From the NCBI RefSeq assembly GCF_000621625.1, contig NZ_JHXV01000040.1, positions 1-34,619 of the forward strand: 34,619 nt of DNA, in the 5' to 3' direction. This document shows positions 1 through 7,168 of this stretch, one piece after another. The notes under the pieces were generated by a model that worked only from the letters and a program-made list of their open reading frames with translations, searched no databases and was not told the DNA's origin. Position 1 is the stretch's first letter, and each line of letters starts with the position of its first letter. The translations under genes and the position numbers were made by a program. Source of the stretch: Crocinitomix catalasitica ATCC 23190 (lineage in GTDB: Bacteria > Bacteroidota > Bacteroidia > Flavobacteriales_D > Crocinitomicaceae).

Positions 1-177
1 ACCATTATGAATACTATTCGAATCAACTACGAGGGGATTGTTAATTATTTTGAACACAGAAGTACAAATGCAGCTGCAGAATCTTTTAATGCAAAAATTA
101 AAGCGTTTAGATCCCAATTTAGAGGTGTGAAAAATGTTGCTTTCTTTTTATTCAGATTAACTAAAATATATGCCTAG
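1..177 (+). CDS. IS transposase, C-terminal end only (ISL3/ISAon1-like), cut by the window start
   Basis: Frame 1 is open from the first base and stops at TAG 175-177, so only the last 58 residues are visible. They contain NAAAESFNAKIKAFRSQF and end in FRLTKIYA. I recognise this from memory as the C-terminal end of DDE transposases of the ISL3/ISAon1 type common in Bacteroidota, where the Glu of AAESFNAKIK is the likely third catalytic acid. The stop codon sits inside the terminal repeat at 174-200, an arrangement in which the gene runs to the very end of the element. No disruption is visible in this part, but whether the element is intact cannot be judged because the rest lies outside the window. 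Confidence 0.8.
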   Translation, partial: TIMNTIRINYEGIVNYFEHRSTNAAAESFNAKIKAFRSQFRGVKNVAFFLFRLTKIYA

Positions 178-200
178 TCCCCAACAATTGGTCTTGATCC
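174..200. repeat. 27-base repeat, copy 1: probable right end of the insertion sequence
   Basis: Identical over 27 bases to 325-351, with core CCCCAACAATTGGTCTTGAT. It overlaps the transposase stop codon, as expected for the terminal inverted repeat of a compact IS. The left partner is outside the window, so the inverted-repeat status is inferred. Confidence 0.75.
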
Positions 201-251
201 AAAAAAAGGAAGAAGAGGTTAAATAAAATTTAAAAGCAAATCGGGTAACCA

Positions 252-328
252 AAAAAGTTAAAATAAAATTTTGATGATTCAAAAGTGTGACTCTAATCAT
301 ATTAAGATTAACTCAAGTATTTAACTAG
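252..328 (+). pseudogene. Decayed second copy of the transposase 3' end
   Basis: Aligns without gaps to 101-177 at a fixed offset of 151 bases. In the same frame it reads KSVTLIILRLTQVFN then stop, against KNVAFFLFRLTKIYA then stop in the first copy. Two TGA codons interrupt it at about 271-276. Similarity is strongest next to the terminal repeat (about 18 of 24 bases just before it) and fades upstream. It appears to be the remnant of an older related IS whose body was lost, perhaps when the first IS landed in it. Confidence 0.6.
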
Positions 329-677
329 TCCCCAACAATTGGTCTTGATCCACTTTTACCATACAGCCGAATTGATTGGAAAACACTTTAATAATTTCAA
401 TTAAAGAAATATCGGACCTATAAATGTCTGATGGAATAATATATCCAAAATTAAAATAATGATGCCCCTTAGCGAAATTAGTGCAAAAAATAAAATCTGA
501 CTTCGATCTCAATCTGTGTGGCAGCTTTTTATATAACAATGTGGCAGTATCAGATATCTGTTCTTTTCTATCTGGTAAATTAAATGCATTTTGTAATTGG
601 TCCTTAGTAATTCCAAGCTCTAAAGCTCTACTGACATGAAGTCCATTGATCATTGTTAGACTACTCATATATTTCAC
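321..677 (-). CDS. Hypothetical protein, 118 aa, probably truncated by an IS end
   Basis: I do not recognise this protein. It reads MKYMSSLTMINGLHVSRALE at the start and has a mixed, soluble-looking composition with no signal peptide or membrane segment. MKYMSSL could also start at Met4. The last nine residues (DQDQLLGTS) are encoded by the second IS terminal repeat (325-351), so the natural C-terminus has been replaced by IS sequence. The gene may be a broken remnant of a longer host or mobile-element gene. No partner gene is adjacent; the tRNA gene upstream has its own terminator. Expression is uncertain. Confidence 0.45.
   Translation of the reverse strand: MKYMSSLTMINGLHVSRALELGITKDQLQNAFNLPDRKEQISDTATLLYKKLPHRLRSKSDFIFCTNFAKGHHYFNFGYIIPSDIYRSDISLIEIIKVFSNQFGCMVKVDQDQLLGTS
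325..351. repeat. 27-base repeat, copy 2: terminal repeat of the decayed IS
   Basis: Exact copy of 174-200 in the same orientation, immediately following the relic transposase stop codon (TAG 326-328). The flanking coding relic has diverged while the 27 bases are unchanged. Confidence 0.75.
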
Positions 678-762
678 ACTTTTATAATGGGAGAATATAA
701 CAAAAATATAAACCTTAATATAGACTAAAAAGAAAATTTAATATGCAAATAGTATGCAAACG

Positions 763-800
763 AAAAAAGGTTTCAAACTTTTTACAGTCTGAAACCTTTT
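763..800 (-). terminator. Rho-independent terminator of tRNA-Asn
   Basis: Arms AAAAGGTTTCA (765-775) and TGAAACCTTTT (790-800) pair perfectly over 11 bases around a 14-base loop. Read on the minus strand the hairpin ends in a run of T (TTTTTT, 763-768). It lies 8 bases past the tRNA 3' end. Confidence 0.85.
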
Positions 801-807
801 GTCTCAC

Positions 808-884
808 TGGCTCCTCCTCTAGGGCTCGAACCTAGGACCCTCTGATTAACAGTCAGATGCTCTAACCAACTGAGCTAAGGAGGA
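808..884 (-). tRNA. tRNA-Asn (anticodon GTT), CCA encoded
   Basis: On the minus strand the 5' arm TCCTCCT (884-878) pairs with AGGAGGA (818-812), followed by discriminator G and an encoded CCA (810-808). The D arm reads AGCTCAGTTGGTTAGAGC, the anticodon arm CTGACTGTTAATCAG gives GTT, and the T arm carries GGTTCGAGCC. All four arms close. Promoter and terminator flank it closely, so it is a single-tRNA transcript. Confidence 0.97.
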
Positions 885-911
885 ATTATCGCCTTTTTTA
901 ATTAGCGAGTG

Positions 912-944
912 CAAATATAAAGAAATTAAATCTACTGCTACAAA
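912..944 (-). promoter_or_regulatory. Bacteroidota-type promoter of tRNA-Asn
   Basis: The minus strand has TTTG (944-941), 21 bases, then TATATTTG (919-912), a full match to the TAnnTTTG -7 box at the usual spacing. It lies about 28 bases upstream of the tRNA 5' end. Confidence 0.75.
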
Positions 945-986
945 CAAAAACGGAAAAATTTTTAGAAAAAATTAAAATAACTTTAA

Positions 987-1418
987 TCAGTCCATTTCTT
1001 CATCAAAAGAAGAAGGAACAATTGAAGCATTAAAGTCGTCATTATCATCCTCATCCATATCATTTGACCTTTGCGAATTGCCTGACTTAAGAATATTTGT
1101 TTTAGCAACATTTATTCTAATTTCAGACTTAATTGTGTTGTCATCTTGAAGATATCCTTTCGAAAAAGGAGTCCCAATCACCTCAACCAAGGTTCCCTTC
1201 ACTAAATATTGTGCAATTTTTGTATTGATATTGTCTTTTTTCCAAATGGTACAGTTCACCCATGTGGTTTTGGTTTTTTGTTCACCTGTTTTTTTATCAC
1301 GCCAATTCTTATTGTGCGCAACAGGAAAATTAATGGCTACAATTCCTTTGTCCATTTGACGAACTACTGCGTCTTTCCCTATATTCCCTATTAATCTTGT
1401 TTCAAATACTGTTGCCAT
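987..1418 (-). CDS. ssb: Single-stranded DNA-binding protein
   Basis: 143 aa. Binds and protects single-stranded DNA in replication, repair and recombination. The OB fold fills residues 1-110: RLIGNIGKD in strand 1, INFPVAHN, then TTWVNCTIWKK and KGTLVEVIGTPFSKGYLQDD, the standard SSB order. The tail from about 113 is acidic and disordered (MDEDDNDDF). The final residues are SFDEEMD rather than the usual acidic stretch ending in a hydrophobic pair with terminal Phe that recruits partner proteins, so partner binding may differ or another SSB may be the main one. A plausible weak -7 box, TACGCTTG, lies upstream of the ATG. Confidence 0.93.
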   Translation of the reverse strand: MATVFETRLIGNIGKDAVVRQMDKGIVAINFPVAHNKNWRDKKTGEQKTKTTWVNCTIWKKDNINTKIAQYLVKGTLVEVIGTPFSKGYLQDDNTIKSEIRINVAKTNILKSGNSQRSNDMDEDDNDDFNASIVPSSFDEEMD

Positions 1419-1499
1419 ATCATTTTTTCAAGCGTAAGCATACAATTTAAGCCAATTATTGCTCAATTCAAAGGATATTCATGTAAGAGGAATTAAATC

Positions 1500-2414
1500 T
1501 TATTCGAAGTAGACGATGTAGGCATCTTTAAAACCATTGGATTGCACAGATTTTTGCACTTTCTTCGCATCCTTCTTACTTAAAAATGGACCGACATAAT
1601 ATTTATACTTGTACATACTGGTACTTTGCACCTCTACTCGTTCAACTGGCGTATCTAATTTTTTAAATTCAGCTATATCCGTTTTGAGAGGATCAATAGA
1701 AGCCATAATTTGAACTTTATAATGAGGTTGATCAGGTTGCGAAGTTAAATCCTGTGGTGGATCGAAATTAATTTTTGGATGCTTGGCCTTGACAAAGTCT
1801 CTAGTCGCTCTAAAAATCGCTGAAGCGATTATTTCTTGTCCATAAACAGAATTCAAATACTTTCCTTCGGATTCGTTGGTAATAAAACCACACTCAATTA
1901 AAACCGTTGGCATTTTAGTATACTTCAGTATTTGTAAAGAATGACCAATATCTGCCCCTGTTTTAACTCCTCTACTCTTTCTTCCCGCCCTATTCTTAAA
2001 TTGTTCTTCTATTAAATAAGCCCATTTATAAGATGCTTTAGCATCGTAATTATGAATATGGGTTTCTGTTCCCACAATCGCTGGATTAGGACTGCCATTT
2101 ACATGCAAACTAATCATATAATCAACATTACTATTGTTCGCTTGATCAACTCTGTCATCAAGACTAGGATAAGTATCCGTTGTTCTTGTATAAATTACTT
2201 TTACATTCGACAAATTATAAGTCAAGTACTCACCTAATTTCATTGCAATCTTTAAAGCAATATCTTTTTCTTGCATCAAACTATCCTTTAGCGGCAGATG
2301 ACCGGGATCTTTACCTCCATGGCCAGGGTCGATTAGAATAGTAATTGAAGATTTTTGTGTAAAACCAACAATATTTAGGGTCAAGTAAAACAAGAATAAT
2401 ATAAATCTCATCAA
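1500..2414 (-). CDS. N-acetylmuramoyl-L-alanine amidase with C-terminal SPOR domain
   Basis: 304 aa. Zinc amidase (Amidase_3 family) that cleaves the amide between N-acetylmuramic acid and L-Ala in peptidoglycan, mainly at septa. An N-terminal hydrophobic stretch (residues 3-19, ending GFTQ) is a likely Sec signal. Catalytic features: DPGHGGKDPG with His32, Glu49, HVN with His104, and IECGF with Glu174, matching the zinc ligands and catalytic Glu of the family. Residues about 230-304 (HYKVQIMAS to AYIVYFE) form a SPOR domain, which binds denuded septal glycan. The minus strand has TAAATTTG at 2443-2436, a -7 match upstream of the start. Confidence 0.93.
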   Translation of the reverse strand: MMRFILFLFYLTLNIVGFTQKSSITILIDPGHGGKDPGHLPLKDSLMQEKDIALKIAMKLGEYLTYNLSNVKVIYTRTTDTYPSLDDRVDQANNSNVDYMISLHVNGSPNPAIVGTETHIHNYDAKASYKWAYLIEEQFKNRAGRKSRGVKTGADIGHSLQILKYTKMPTVLIECGFITNESEGKYLNSVYGQEIIASAIFRATRDFVKAKHPKINFDPPQDLTSQPDQPHYKVQIMASIDPLKTDIAEFKKLDTPVERVEVQSTSMYKYKYYVGPFLSKKDAKKVQKSVQSNGFKDAYIVYFE

Positions 2415-2435
2415 GTGTAAATTCTATTAATTCTT

Positions 2436-2443
2436 CAAATTTA
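2436..2443 (-). promoter_or_regulatory. Candidate -7 box for the amidase gene
   Basis: TAAATTTG on the minus strand fits TAnnTTTG and lies 21 bases before the ATG. No good TTG box is seen at the right distance, so this is only a half-supported promoter. Confidence 0.4.
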
Positions 2444-2511
2444 ACATTCGAAACTATTAAAAATATACTTTACTTTACAACTAATTCAACTTTGCTTGTT
2501 TATAACTGCCT

Positions 2512-2913
2512 ATGAAAGGACTAGTTCGCTATCAAACTATTTGGGGTATTTGCTATATTCTTAGCGGAATTGCATTTGCTATTGTATTTATTCTTGGTGG
2601 ATATATTTTAGCAGATCCAAGTATTTATCTGAACTTAATTGCCGCTGTAATAATTATATATATTGGCAATAATATTCGTACGAAACCATATATTCGATAT
2701 GATCAAAATGAAATTCTGGTCTATAATTTATTTGGATCAATCAGAAAACGTTATAAAATTGAAAATGAATCAACCCTTACAATAACCAATAAAAAGTTTT
2801 ATATCGCCGGAAAGAAATTGCGCTTAAATCATTGGTTTATGGACAAACAAGACTGGCATCGTTTCGAATCGTTTTATAATCGCGAACCACTACTCGACGA
2901 ATTAAAAACCTAA
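2512..2913 (+). CDS. Small membrane protein with PH-like cytoplasmic tail, function unknown
   Basis: 133 aa. Two hydrophobic helices (about residues 9-31 and 37-53) are followed by a beta-rich soluble part (YIRYDQNEILVYNLFGSIRK onward) resembling the bacterial PH-like domains attached to membrane hairpins. The assignment to that fold is inference. It is encoded alone, diverging from the amidase gene. Its TAA stop (2911-2913) overlaps the TAG stop of the convergent gene (2912-2910 on the minus strand), so both reading frames end in the same four bases. Confidence 0.75.
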   Translation: MKGLVRYQTIWGICYILSGIAFAIVFILGGYILADPSIYLNLIAAVIIIYIGNNIRTKPYIRYDQNEILVYNLFGSIRKRYKIENESTLTITNKKFYIAGKKLRLNHWFMDKQDWHRFESFYNREPLLDELKT

Positions 2914-4454
2914 TCTTCTTCTCGGTAAACTGTCATGCCATATACCAACGCAAACATTGTAACACCCGCTTGTGTTTCAATTAAATCTTGGAATATGCAG
3001 GAAAATGCCAATGTAAACAAAGACAATAAAAAAATATAATTCTTCTTTTTAATTTCGAAAAGAGGCAGGATAAAAATGGCGATAAACAGTGACAAACCGA
3101 CAATTCCTAATGTTATCCAAATGGTTAAAAACTGATTGTGCGCACGGTGTTGATTCTCGAGCAATAATTTCGACTGCATTTTTTGATACTCAGCCTTAAA
3201 AGCATCATCAACATCACCGATACCGACTCCAAACACACCAACACTTTGCACCAAACGTTTAGCCGCTTTAAAATGCTCTAAACGTTGTAAAATAGAATAC
3301 CCATTTGGGTCTCCTTTCAAGGTATACATTTCGTATTCTTGAACAAAACTTACCAATTTCGTATTGATGCCGTTATTAACATCGTAGGCAGTTTGCCCAT
3401 TCTCAATTCTTTTTACATCCTCATCCGTCAACGCCTCAACTCCTCCTATGTCCTTACGCATACCTTTAGAGGTTAAATAACGAATTAATGTACCATAGAT
3501 TCTTTGCTGTTTATTATCCAACGAATCGTATTTAATGGCCGCCCGTTTATTCCAGCTCTCCCGCAATTCAATTTCACTAAAGTAAAGCCAAATTAAATTG
3601 CCATTTTCAGCTTGGGTGGATAATGTATCATGATAATATTCGTTCCCATCAGGACTATAAGTTTCAAGTGTATTGAAATCAATCTGAACAGGACTTTTAA
3701 TAGATTTGACAGTATTAATTCCTACAATACACACAACCAACACAAACGAAAGACTAGCGAACAATAAGAACCATTTTAAAACCCTATTCTTTAAATGATA
3801 GATCAAGAATACTATTGAATAAATACTGAGGACTAAAAAAAGTAAATATCCATTTACGATTTGAGATTTAAACAGATAAAAGAATAACCAGCAAACGATT
3901 GCCAATCCTAAAAATCTATTGAGTCTTTTTTTATAGACACAATACAAAACAATAAAAAAGGCAAGGTTAACTAGAATTGAAAACCTGACATGCGAAATAA
4001 ATGTCGACATCTGCCTGATATCATCTGTAAAATCCAGAAAATAATTATACCGAATAAAATTGTAAAGAGAGGTATAACAGACAATCCCAATAAAGATATA
4101 GGATAAATAAGTTCGGTGATTTTTTTGAATAGGCGTCGAACTTGCAAGCACAAGTGGAATGACTATAAACGGCAGTTTTATGCGCAAATCATGGAAACCA
4201 TATGCCACATTTTCAGACCAAAATAAAGACAGGACGAATAAGAAGTATAGGAAAATAATTACCCATATACTTTTATTGTTTTTAAGCCTGACCCATTTTG
4301 TTTTAAAGTCTAGTTCGAGTATCCAATTGGAAATTATCCAAATAGTACCAATACTCATTAAGACATTTGAAACAGCTATACCTACAGTTAGTATTAAAAG
4401 TGCGGTTAGGCGTAGGTATAAATGAGCCGGCAATTTAAGCCAGTGGTCAAACAT
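2910..4454 (-). CDS. O-antigen ligase/polymerase family membrane protein (Wzy_C-like)
   Basis: 514 aa with about ten to twelve membrane helices. The first block spans residues about 12-245, a large periplasmic loop covers about 255-430, and three helices close the protein. Just before the last block is RAHNQFLTIWITLGIVG, matching the conserved H-N region of Wzy_C/WaaL proteins that transfer or polymerise surface polysaccharide on the lipid carrier. The substrate cannot be told. The ATG follows the protease stop by 2 bases, so it is the last gene of the DUF3109-rnpA-ctp operon. No glycosyltransferase cluster is nearby, so it may act on a glycan made elsewhere. Confidence 0.75.
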   Translation of the reverse strand: MFDHWLKLPAHLYLRLTALLILTVGIAVSNVLMSIGTIWIISNWILELDFKTKWVRLKNNKSIWVIIFLYFLFVLSLFWSENVAYGFHDLRIKLPFIVIPLVLASSTPIQKNHRTYLSYIFIGIVCYTSLYNFIRYNYFLDFTDDIRQMSTFISHVRFSILVNLAFFIVLYCVYKKRLNRFLGLAIVCWLFFYLFKSQIVNGYLLFLVLSIYSIVFLIYHLKNRVLKWFLLFASLSFVLVVCIVGINTVKSIKSPVQIDFNTLETYSPDGNEYYHDTLSTQAENGNLIWLYFSEIELRESWNKRAAIKYDSLDNKQQRIYGTLIRYLTSKGMRKDIGGVEALTDEDVKRIENGQTAYDVNNGINTKLVSFVQEYEMYTLKGDPNGYSILQRLEHFKAAKRLVQSVGVFGVGIGDVDDAFKAEYQKMQSKLLLENQHRAHNQFLTIWITLGIVGLSLFIAIFILPLFEIKKKNYIFLLSLFTLAFSCIFQDLIETQAGVTMFALVYGMTVYREED

Positions 4455-4456
4455 TG

Positions 4457-6118
4457 CTATTCTTCTATTTTCAAGATAGTATTATAACGTGAACTTGTTT
4501 GTAATATTTCAATGGCTTCATTAATAAAATCATCTTCAATTAAACCATGCTCAATTCTTCCGTTTTGATAATAGTATCTACCAATAATTTCATCCTCTAA
4601 AAGTGGAATAATTTCAGACTTATATTTAATTAAATCTTTTGATTTAGAAGGGTCTAATTTTTTATGCATCGCATCGAATTCGGCTTGCGCATCCTCTAAT
4701 CTATTTTCTTCTTTTGCTAATTTCTCTAATTCTTTTAAAATCAACATTGATTCTGTCATGTATTCAAAATCTTGCGCCTGAACATAAGTTATAAAATCAT
4801 TATAGTGCTCATCTGAGAATTTAAATTCTTTAGGTCCTGGTATTGTTGCATTATCGCGTTTAAACTTCGTTCCATATTCAAATAGTAAATTCTCTAGCGC
4901 CAAGGTCTTTGTCAAATCTGAATAATCTTTTAAATCAACCGTTACATCAGGCTCAACACCTCTACCATCAATTACTTCACGACCAATTTTTGTATAGAAT
5001 TTTTTCAATAATGAATCAGAAATTGCAGATGCTTTATCACCTTGCTCTCTATGGCTATAATCTAACTTCTGAATACACCTGCCACTAGGTGTATAATATT
5101 TAGCGATGGTAACTTTGATTTTTGCATTGTACTTTAAATCGAGCGGTCGTTGCACCAATCCTTTTCCGAAACTTGTTTGACCGACAATCACTGCTCTATC
5201 TAGATCTTGCAAAGCACCAGAAACTATTTCACTGGCCGAAGCAGAACCACCATCTACTAAAACAACAATTGGCATTTCAGCATCCTCAGGTTTTAACTTC
5301 GCAATATAAGTTTGGTTCACAGAAACATCTCGACCTTTAATAGACACAATCTCCGTCCCTTGAGGAACAAACATATTTACAATCTTAACCGCTTCGTTTA
5401 CCAAACCGCCACCATTTCCACGCAGGTCGAAAACCAATTTCTTCATCCCTTTATTGGCTTTTAAATCCTTAAAAGCATTCATAAAATCTGCACCTGCAGT
5501 TTGCGTAAAACTGCTCAGTTTAATATAACCAACCTCGCTATTAATCATATCATAAAAAGGAACAGGACTAAACTTAATTTCCTCACGAACAATATCCTTT
5601 GTTATTTCTTCACCATTTCTATCAACCTTAATTTTCAAAGTTGTGCCCGGCTTCCCTTTTAACTTATCAGAAACCTCACTCGAACTTAAACCTTTAACAC
5701 TTCTTCCGTTAATTTCAAGAAAAACATCTCCTGATTCAAGACCTGATTTTTGTGCAGGAAAACCTTCGTGCGGATCAACAATCATTACATAATCATCATT
5801 CTGTCTAATAATTGCCCCAATTCCACCGTATTGACCCGTTTGCATTAACTTATAATCCTCAATTAATGATTCCGGAATATAGTTGGTGTATGGATCTAAC
5901 TCCAATAACATGGCATCAATAGCTACCTTCATCAACTCCCCTGGATTAGGTTCATCAACATAATTTAAATCAATATTTTTATAGACCAATTCAAACAATT
6001 CTAGATTTTTTAGAATCTCAAAATCGTTGTTATTATTGTGCTCAACATCAACCTGCGCAAATCCAATGGTAAAATTGAAGCATAAGCTTAAGGCGATGAT
6101 GTTTTTAGTAATTCTCAT
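4457..6118 (-). CDS. ctp: S41 family C-terminal processing peptidase
   Basis: 553 aa. Periplasmic serine protease that trims or degrades proteins from the C-terminus. Signal peptide at residues 1-21 (ends IGFAQ), PDZ domain about 85-170 (GGIGAIIRQ, SGLESGDVFLEINGRSVKG), protease core about 190-370. By alignment with E. coli Prc the catalytic Ser is Ser294 in GGSASASEI and the base is Lys319 in SFGKG, exactly 25 residues apart as in Prc. The C-terminal extension (about 400-553) is helical. It starts 1 base after the rnpA stop, implying translational coupling. The rnpA-ctp neighbourhood is, from memory, typical of Bacteroidota. Confidence 0.95.
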   Translation of the reverse strand: MRITKNIIALSLCFNFTIGFAQVDVEHNNNNDFEILKNLELFELVYKNIDLNYVDEPNPGELMKVAIDAMLLELDPYTNYIPESLIEDYKLMQTGQYGGIGAIIRQNDDYVMIVDPHEGFPAQKSGLESGDVFLEINGRSVKGLSSSEVSDKLKGKPGTTLKIKVDRNGEEITKDIVREEIKFSPVPFYDMINSEVGYIKLSSFTQTAGADFMNAFKDLKANKGMKKLVFDLRGNGGGLVNEAVKIVNMFVPQGTEIVSIKGRDVSVNQTYIAKLKPEDAEMPIVVLVDGGSASASEIVSGALQDLDRAVIVGQTSFGKGLVQRPLDLKYNAKIKVTIAKYYTPSGRCIQKLDYSHREQGDKASAISDSLLKKFYTKIGREVIDGRGVEPDVTVDLKDYSDLTKTLALENLLFEYGTKFKRDNATIPGPKEFKFSDEHYNDFITYVQAQDFEYMTESMLILKELEKLAKEENRLEDAQAEFDAMHKKLDPSKSKDLIKYKSEIIPLLEDEIIGRYYYQNGRIEHGLIEDDFINEAIEILQTSSRYNTILKIEE

Positions 6119-6119
6119 A

Positions 6120-6512
6120 TTAATTATTATTTGCAGCTATTGTTTCAACCAACTGCGTTAAAATTAGCTTTAATTTTTTTTCAAGTACTTCGAAAGATTC
6201 TTTTTCTTGACCAGTATAGATTAAAAATAGTGCCAAAAATTGCTCATCTTTTAATTCAGCAAGAATTTCGTGTTTATTTAATCTATAAATCTCTTTTAAC
6301 TGCCTGCGAATGCGATTCCTTTTAACCGCTAATTTCACTTTACGTTTTGGAACAGAAAAAGCAATCTTTAAACCTTTATCAGTACCCGCGTTTTCATCCA
6401 GAACAAATTTTAGGAGGAACGGAAACTGTTTCAAAGTTTGGCCAGTTGCAAAAATCTCATCAATTTTTCTTTTACTGGTTAACCTCTCAGATTTATTGAA
6501 CGTGTTTTTCAA
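6120..6512 (-). CDS. rnpA: Ribonuclease P protein component
   Basis: 130 aa. Protein subunit of RNase P, which assists the catalytic RNA in removing 5' leaders from tRNA precursors. N-terminal ERLTSKRKIDEIFATGQTL and the RNA-binding signature KRNRIRRQLKEIYR (about residues 64-77) are diagnostic; the length is normal. rpmH, its usual partner in many other phyla, is not adjacent; instead it sits between DUF3109 (11-base gap) and ctp (1-base gap) in one operon. Confidence 0.96.
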   Translation of the reverse strand: MKNTFNKSERLTSKRKIDEIFATGQTLKQFPFLLKFVLDENAGTDKGLKIAFSVPKRKVKLAVKRNRIRRQLKEIYRLNKHEILAELKDEQFLALFLIYTGQEKESFEVLEKKLKLILTQLVETIAANNN

Positions 6513-6523
6513 AAGTTAATTGG

Positions 6524-7108
6524 CTATTTGGATTTATTTTTTTGCAATTCCTTATCCGCGATCTCCAATTGCTCGTAAAAAGGAGCGCCATACGCTCGAA
6601 TTAATGGCTCTTTTAAGAATTTAAATACAGACACACCGAGTTGTTCGCCCAAAGAACAAGCATCTTTACAAATTTCCCAACGGTCGTAATTTAAAGCCGT
6701 AAATGTGCGGTATTTTTGTGCTCGAATAGGATATAAATGACAAGAAATTGGCTTGTTAAAATCGGTTTTACCATCGCGATAAGCTTGCTCAACCGAACAT
6801 TTTGTAATGCCTTCATCATCTCTAAAAACAAATGCACATTCAGCACCTTTAACTAGAGCGGTCACCGGCTCATTGTCTTGATCCATGTAAAACACACCAA
6901 CTCTGCCAATCGTTGAGATTCCCTCTTCCGTCATGTACGGTTTAATGGCATCAATATTATCTTCCAATAATGTTACTTCATCCATTGTTAATGGCGCACC
7001 ATCATCTCCTTCAACACAACATGCACCTTTACATGCTCCCAAGTTACAAACGAATTCTTTTTCAAAAATATCTTCTGAAACCAATTTATCCCCTATTTCT
7101 ATGATCAT
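6524..7108 (-). CDS. DUF3109 family cysteine-rich protein
   Basis: 194 aa from the chosen start. A widespread Bacteroidota protein of unknown biochemical role with a cysteine pattern suggesting metal or Fe-S binding: CNLGACKGACCVEG near the N-terminus, then single Cys residues in AECAF and TKCSVEQA, CHLYP, and CKDAC. The longer frame adds MTNCRK from an ATG at 7126, but a -7 box (7128-7135) ends one base before that ATG, and family members in my memory start at the equivalent of MIIEIGDKLV, so I prefer 7108. First gene of the operon with rnpA, ctp and the ligase-like gene. Confidence 0.85.
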   Translation of the reverse strand: MIIEIGDKLVSEDIFEKEFVCNLGACKGACCVEGDDGAPLTMDEVTLLEDNIDAIKPYMTEEGISTIGRVGVFYMDQDNEPVTALVKGAECAFVFRDDEGITKCSVEQAYRDGKTDFNKPISCHLYPIRAQKYRTFTALNYDRWEICKDACSLGEQLGVSVFKFLKEPLIRAYGAPFYEQLEIADKELQKNKSK

Positions 7109-7127
7109 TTTTCTACAATTAGTCATG

Positions 7128-7135
7128 CAAAGATA
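7128..7135 (-). promoter_or_regulatory. -7 box for the DUF3109-rnpA-ctp operon
   Basis: TATCTTTG on the minus strand is a full TAnnTTTG match. It directly abuts the ATG at 7126, which argues for translation from 7108. The -33 region is poor (no TTG at the right spacing). Confidence 0.5.
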
Positions 7136-7168
7136 GAATAAACTACAGGAAAATGAAGCATCTACGAT

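Noticed and set aside
808-884. tRNA-Asn as an integration site for the nearby IS sequences
   Set aside because: No duplicate of the tRNA 3' end is present and no integrase gene is seen; the IS ends lie more than 450 bases away.
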